DNA of 10,599 nucleotides from Candidatus Aminicenantota bacterium (GTDB taxonomy: Bacteria; Acidobacteriota; Aminicenantia; UBA2199): the NCBI GenBank assembly GCA_029939015.1, contig JAOZTV010000085.1, positions 1-10,599 of the forward strand, given 5' to 3'. Below, one piece after another: positions 7,692-10,599 of the stretch. The position numbers were made by a program, and so were the translations under genes. The notes beneath the pieces were generated by a model. The model saw only the letters and a program-made list of their open reading frames with translations. It was not told where the DNA came from and searched no databases. Numbering within the stretch: the first letter of the stretch is position 1; each line of letters opens with the position of its first letter.

Positions 7692-8246
7692 CTATTTTAA
7701 ATATTGGTATATGTCGTCTCCAGTGGGAGGATCTGTAAGTCCATTAAAAGGAGTAGATATTGTTTTATCTTGCCCAGCACTTATTACCCATACTCTTCTA
7801 TTCTCGTCTCCAAAAAATTGAGAATTTACAAGGTAGGCATTGCCCCATGAATCCTGTTTTACTTTAGCAATATAAGGACCATTCCAGGCAGGTGTACCAT
7901 CTCTTGAAGGACCTGGATTATAAAAAGTTGGTCTTACAACAAGACTAAAATGAAGTGATAATTTTGGATTTGCAGATTCCCACGATGAATTTCTAATACC
8001 TTCTCCATATAGTAAATTATGATATACTCCTGAATTATTATAAACAGGCCATCTTGCAAGGTCATGTCGGAATTTTACAATTGCATCCATAATAGATTTT
8101 GCATCAGCTCCTGCCTTAGTAACTCTAGCAGATTTGATGTTATTAGATATAAGAGGAATCATTATTGCAGAAAGAATTGCAACAACAGCAAGAGTTACTA
8201 CAACTTCTACAAGTGTAAATCCTTTAGACAGTTTTGTGTTATTCAT
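7692..8246 (-). CDS. Prepilin-type pseudopilin, GspG-like
   Basis: The product is 184 residues, slightly longer than typical GspG (about 140-150). The leader MNNTKLSKG ends at G9 and is followed by the textbook FTLVEVVVTLAVVAIL, so prepilin peptidase should cleave G9|F10; E14 is the +5 Glu. The hydrophobic helix spans about 10-33, then an amphipathic alpha-1 continuation to about residue 63. The globular domain carries the GspG-like marks RWPVY (65-69), WNGPYI (121-126), DSWGNAY (132-138), SAGQD (156-160) and a terminal GDDIYQYL (176-183). The gap between SAGQD and GDD is longer than in GspG, so calcium binding is uncertain. AGGGGG at 8257-8252 sits 5 bases from ATG 8246. It is the first gene of the unit, 9 bases before the second pseudopilin gene. 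The two proteins share signatures but differ elsewhere, suggesting an old duplication. The alternative is a type IV pilus-like minor pilin. Confidence 0.92.
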   Translation of the reverse strand: MNNTKLSKGFTLVEVVVTLAVVAILSAIMIPLISNNIKSARVTKAGADAKSIMDAIVKFRHDLARWPVYNNSGVYHNLLYGEGIRNSSWESANPKLSLHFSLVVRPTFYNPGPSRDGTPAWNGPYIAKVKQDSWGNAYLVNSQFFGDENRRVWVISAGQDKTISTPFNGLTDPPTGDDIYQYLK

Positions 8247-8268
8247 TTTAACCCCCTAACAAGTTTAT

Positions 8269-8297
8269 ACTCTAACAGATAATAAAAAAAAGTTCAA
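8269..8297 (-). promoter_or_regulatory. Sigma70-like promoter for the pseudopilin operon
   Basis: Read on the minus strand: TTGAAC (8297-8292), a 17-base spacer, then TAGAGT (8274-8269), preceded by TGT to give an extended -10 (TGn). A transcript would start near 8262, about 15 bases before the ATG at 8246, just upstream of AGGGGG. The -35 lies in the loop and the spacer in one arm of the dyad at 8274-8315. Confidence 0.6.
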
Positions 8298-8315
8298 TGT
8301 TTTCTATTATCTGTT
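8274..8315. repeat. 11-bp perfect inverted repeat spanning the iorB stop and the pseudopilin promoter
   Basis: AACAGATAATA (8274-8284) is exactly reverse-complementary to TATTATCTGTT (8305-8315). Four further A/T pairs form inward after one mismatch (8285/8304), giving 15 of 16 pairs around a loop of about 10 bases. Read on the plus strand, the right arm runs into a T-tract (8314-8320), so it has terminator shape for antisense transcription. Read on the minus strand, no U-tract follows the stem, so it is a poor intrinsic terminator for iorB. It could be an operator dyad, a 3' stabilising hairpin, or both. Confidence 0.6.
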
Positions 8316-8888
8316 TTTTTCTGAATACTCTCTGCCGGCTCTAAGACAATTGAGGTTTTTTTCAACTACACTTTCGCCTTTTTTGCCAAAAATTACTTTT
8401 ATACCCTCTTCCATTTTTGCAAAGGGAATATCAATAAATACAGATGCTGCACCTGCAATTACCATATTCATACCTCTGGCATTAAAAAGGTCTTTTGCAA
8501 TTTGGTCTGCATTTAGGTAAATTTTATTTGGGAGGTCATTAATTGCCTTATCTATTTTTTCCTGATCTGGATAATTGGTAATATTAATAAATGGTGTTGA
8601 ATTTGTCACAAGCCATCCATCTTTTGATAATAATGGAAGATACCTTAGTGACTCCATTGGTTCAACTGAAAGTATAAGGTCGGCACTACCTTCAGGAATT
8701 AGATCGGAATGTATTTCTTTATCTGATATTCTGAGATTGGATTGTACATCTCCACCTCTTTGAGACATACCGTGTACTTCTGCCTGCTTTAAGTATAATC
8801 CTGATTCAACAGCTGCATATCCGATTATTGTTGCTATAGAAAGAATTCCCTGACCACCTACACCTGCAAGAATTATATCACTTTTCAT
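8307..8888 (-). CDS. iorB: Indolepyruvate:ferredoxin oxidoreductase, beta subunit
   Basis: The product is 193 residues, usual for IorB. The whole protein is the pyruvate:ferredoxin oxidoreductase gamma-type domain. It opens with a GVGGQGIL loop (9-16) and contains the family hallmark EVHGMSQRGG (37-46), followed by SVEPMESLRYLPLL and NARGMNMVIAG. With IorA it oxidatively decarboxylates indolepyruvate, phenylpyruvate or 4-hydroxyphenylpyruvate with CoA, giving aryl-acetyl-CoA, CO2 and reduced ferredoxin. This is a cytoplasmic step in anaerobic use or synthesis of aromatic amino acids. The ATG overlaps the iorA stop as ATGA (8888-8885), and GGAG at 8899-8896 lies 7 bases before it, so the subunits are translationally coupled. 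The stop codon lies in the right arm of the inverted repeat at 8274-8315. Confidence 0.96.
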   Translation of the reverse strand: MKSDIILAGVGGQGILSIATIIGYAAVESGLYLKQAEVHGMSQRGGDVQSNLRISDKEIHSDLIPEGSADLILSVEPMESLRYLPLLSKDGWLVTNSTPFINITNYPDQEKIDKAINDLPNKIYLNADQIAKDLFNARGMNMVIAGAASVFIDIPFAKMEEGIKVIFGKKGESVVEKNLNCLRAGREYSEKNR

Positions 8889-10495
8889 TTCTTTTCTCCC
8901 ATTTTAGCTCTTATTTTTTTAAATACATGGATACAGGGTCTGGTTGGTACTATTACAGAAACTCCATTATAGGCAATTTCTTCTTTAATTATCTTAACAA
9001 AGTCTTTATGCATTCTTGGAACAGGATTTATAATTCTTAAATGTTCTTCTGCTACCCCTAAGCCAAGGCAAATATCTTTAACTCTACCAAAAGCATGGGA
9101 ATCTTGCTGTCCAGTCATTGCAGTAGTTGAATTATCAAAAATAAAAATCACAATATTGGTTTTTTCAATTACTGCATCCAATAGCCCTGTCATTCCACTA
9201 TGAATAAATGTTGAATCTCCAATAACAGCAGTTGCCGGGAATAAACCTGCATCAGCAGCTCCCTTAGCCATAGTAATTGAAGCCCCCATATCAACACAGG
9301 TATTGATAGCATTAAATGGAGGAAGAGCGCCAAGGGTATAACACCCAATGTCAGCAAAAACATGTCCATCTCCATAAGCATCCTTGATTGCTTCATTCAT
9401 AGCCTTATACGAGTCAATATGGCCACATCCAACACAAAGTGCAGGAGGTCTTGCTGCTACAAATTCTGGAATCTTTGTTCCTTCTATTAACTCTAAACCA
9501 ATAGCTTTTCTTATTATTGCGGGATTTAACTCGCCATCTCTTGGCACTTCCCCAGATATACGTCCCTTAACCTTTACATCCTTATCCAATAATCCTCTGA
9601 GCTCTTCTTCAAGTAGAGGCATACCGTCTTCAAGTACAAGTATGGATTTACATTCTTCGGTAAGTTTTTTTATTTTTGCCTTAGGTATGGGGTATTGTCC
9701 AATTTTAACAATAGGGTATGGACAGTCATTCTGATAATTTTCCATCAGATAATTATATGCAAGTCCACAGACAATTATGCCCATTTCTTTGTTATTTCCA
9801 TCAATATATTGATTGTATTTTGAGTTTTCTGATTCTAACAAAAGGTCTTTTTGCTTTTCCAATAAGGTTTTGTATTGTTTTCTTGCAATTGAGGGTAATA
9901 GAATAAATTGTTTGCTGTTATCAGGCAGTTTTAATTCATTTTGTTCTTTCTTTTCCCCTGTAGTAACGCCAGATCTACTATGTGCAAGTCTTGTTGTTAT
10001 TCTCATTAATACAGGAATGCTGAACTTTTCAGATAGTTCATATCCATAATTAACCATATCGTAAGCTTCCTGTTGATTTCCCGGTTCTAATATTGGGATA
10101 AATGCAAATTTCCCAAAAAACCTTGAATCCTGTTCGTTTTGAGAACTATGCATTGAAGGATCATCTGCTGAAACAACGAGCATTCCACCATTTGCACCAG
10201 TTATTGCAGAATTAACAAATGCATCTGCAGCTACATTTAATCCAACATGTTTCATACATGCCATAGATCTTTTACCTGCATAAGACATACCAAGTGCAGA
10301 TTCTACAGCTGTTTTTTCATTTGCAGACCACATTGAGTGTATGTTTTTTTCTTTAGCTTCTTTTGAGTTTTGTACAAATAAAGTGATTTCTGTTGATGGA
10401 GTTCCCGGATATGCGTAAATCCCTGAAATACCAGCATCAATAGCACCCTGAGCAATTGCTTCATCCCCAAGAAGAAGTACTTTTTTGTTTTCCAA
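8885..10495 (-). CDS. iorA: Indolepyruvate:ferredoxin oxidoreductase, alpha subunit, short form without ferredoxin domain
   Basis: Thiamine-diphosphate enzyme, the catalytic partner of IorB. The product is 536 residues. The N-terminal pyrimidine-binding domain begins MENKKVLLLGDEAIAQGAID and shows YPGTPSTE (29-36), SANEKTA (57-63) and DDPSMHSSQNEQDSR (111-125). A middle transketolase-C-like domain (about 236-320) has PIVKIGQYPIP. The C-terminal TPP-binding domain has PPALCVGCGH (350-359), DIGCYTLGALPP (382-393) and the Mg/TPP loop GDSTFIHSG...DNSTTAMTG (426-462). Longer IorA proteins (about 580-650 residues) end in a domain with two [4Fe-4S] clusters. Here the protein stops after TRPCIHVFKKI..., with no CxxCxxC motif, and iorB follows at once, so the domain is truly absent. 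I recall Bacteroidota proteins of the same short length. The start is TTG at 10495, supported by AGGAGG 5 bases upstream; no in-frame ATG lies between them. Confidence 0.96.
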   Translation of the reverse strand: MENKKVLLLGDEAIAQGAIDAGISGIYAYPGTPSTEITLFVQNSKEAKEKNIHSMWSANEKTAVESALGMSYAGKRSMACMKHVGLNVAADAFVNSAITGANGGMLVVSADDPSMHSSQNEQDSRFFGKFAFIPILEPGNQQEAYDMVNYGYELSEKFSIPVLMRITTRLAHSRSGVTTGEKKEQNELKLPDNSKQFILLPSIARKQYKTLLEKQKDLLLESENSKYNQYIDGNNKEMGIIVCGLAYNYLMENYQNDCPYPIVKIGQYPIPKAKIKKLTEECKSILVLEDGMPLLEEELRGLLDKDVKVKGRISGEVPRDGELNPAIIRKAIGLELIEGTKIPEFVAARPPALCVGCGHIDSYKAMNEAIKDAYGDGHVFADIGCYTLGALPPFNAINTCVDMGASITMAKGAADAGLFPATAVIGDSTFIHSGMTGLLDAVIEKTNIVIFIFDNSTTAMTGQQDSHAFGRVKDICLGLGVAEEHLRIINPVPRMHKDFVKIIKEEIAYNGVSVIVPTRPCIHVFKKIRAKMGEKK

Positions 10496-10500
10496 TTTAT

Positions 10501-10506
10501 CCTCCT
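10501..10506 (-). promoter_or_regulatory. Perfect ribosome binding site that decides the TTG start of iorA
   Basis: On the minus strand AGGAGG (10506-10501) is followed by ATAAA and then TTG (10495-10493). The next residues, ENKKVLLLGDEA, fit the expected IorA N-terminus, so the non-ATG start is well supported. Confidence 0.85.
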
Positions 10507-10527
10507 GTATATAACTTTTTAGGTATT

Positions 10528-10556
10528 ATTGTAAATGATTTTATTTATTTATTCAA
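10528..10556 (-). promoter_or_regulatory. Sigma70-like promoter for iorAB
   Basis: On the minus strand TTGAAT (10556-10551), a spacer of exactly 17 bases, then TACAAT (10533-10528), five of six matches to TATAAT. Transcription would start near 10521, leaving a leader of about 26 bases that contains the AGGAGG site. The leader is too short for a riboswitch or attenuator. Confidence 0.7.
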
Positions 10557-10563
10557 CCTTAAT

Positions 10564-10590
10564 ATAGAATATTATTCAATTTTATTCTAT
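10564..10590. repeat. Inverted repeat upstream of the iorAB promoter, possible operator
   Basis: ATAGAATA (10564-10571) and TATTCTAT (10583-10590) are perfect reverse complements separated by 11 bases. The centre lies about 20 bases upstream of the -35 box of the iorAB promoter, where an activator dyad could sit. A smaller odd palindrome GAATATTATTC (10567-10577) overlaps the left arm. In sequence this AT-rich such dyads can arise by chance. Confidence 0.3.
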
Positions 10591-10599
10591 TGATGATTT

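Noticed and set aside
7585..7821. Plus-strand open frame opposite the two pseudopilin genes
   Set aside because: It is antisense to well-supported pseudopilin coding sequence, has no ribosome binding site I can see and has no recognisable protein pattern.
8274..8320. Strong intrinsic terminator for iorAB
   Set aside because: On the minus strand the stem is not followed by a U-tract; the U-run lies inside the 3' arm. The terminator shape exists only for plus-strand transcription, where no gene is present.
9384..10049. Several plus-strand open frames opposite iorA
   Set aside because: They are antisense to a fully conserved iorA and have Ser/Ile/Phe-rich compositions typical of reverse-strand translations.
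10496..10599. Riboswitch or T-box leader upstream of iorA
   Set aside because: The promoter at 10528-10556 leaves a leader of only about 26 bases, which is too short.
1..10599. CRISPR, toxin-antitoxin, phage or transposon signatures
   Set aside because: I found no regularly spaced repeats, no transposase or integrase motifs, no terminal inverted repeats and no small paired genes; nearly all sequence is accounted for by eight genes.

Overview
The window is a very AT-rich stretch from a Gram-negative (diderm) and probably anaerobic bacterium. The diderm envelope is implied by a complete tripartite RND efflux system with a TolC-type outer-membrane channel. Anaerobic amino-acid metabolism is implied by indolepyruvate:ferredoxin oxidoreductase genes. 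From memory of the families, three features look most like those of the Bacteroidota/FCB group: the long RND pump with an extra membrane pair, the lipid-anchored adaptor with an N-terminal coiled coil, and the IorA that lacks a ferredoxin domain. GspG-like pseudopilins are not typical of mainstream Bacteroidota, so a less-studied FCB-type or other candidate lineage is possible. I cannot place the organism more precisely.

Plus strand, 1-6528, is an efflux operon: a 5'-truncated TetR-family regulator (3-527), a TolC-family outer-membrane factor (545-1888), a periplasmic adaptor lipoprotein (1904-3094) and an RND inner-membrane permease (3124-6528). The spacings are 17, 15 and 29 bases and no promoter is visible between the genes, so they are likely co-transcribed. 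The TetR protein presumably represses the operon and responds to a pump substrate. The three structural genes together encode one envelope-spanning, proton-driven exporter.

Minus strand, 8246-6546, is a compact three-gene unit. It encodes two different prepilin-type proteins with GspG-like C-terminal signatures (7692-8246, then 6909-7682), followed by a small soluble protein with a transthyretin-like look (6546-6890). A good extended -10 promoter precedes it, and that promoter lies inside a long dyad that also covers the iorB stop codon. The unit converges on the efflux operon, and an almost perfect A/T palindrome spans both stop codons as a possible bidirectional terminator.

Minus strand, 10495-8307, holds iorA and iorB, which overlap by ATGA and are driven by a clear sigma70-like promoter at 10528-10556. 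iorA starts with TTG behind a perfect AGGAGG. The pair would oxidatively decarboxylate aryl pyruvates, made by transamination of aromatic amino acids, to aryl-acetyl-CoA.

There is no intergenic stretch longer than about 105 bases. I see no tRNA, rRNA, CRISPR array, insertion sequence or attachment site. The best candidate for something poorly described is the orphan pseudopilin pair with its small soluble partner; the rest is recognisable family biology with some variant details.
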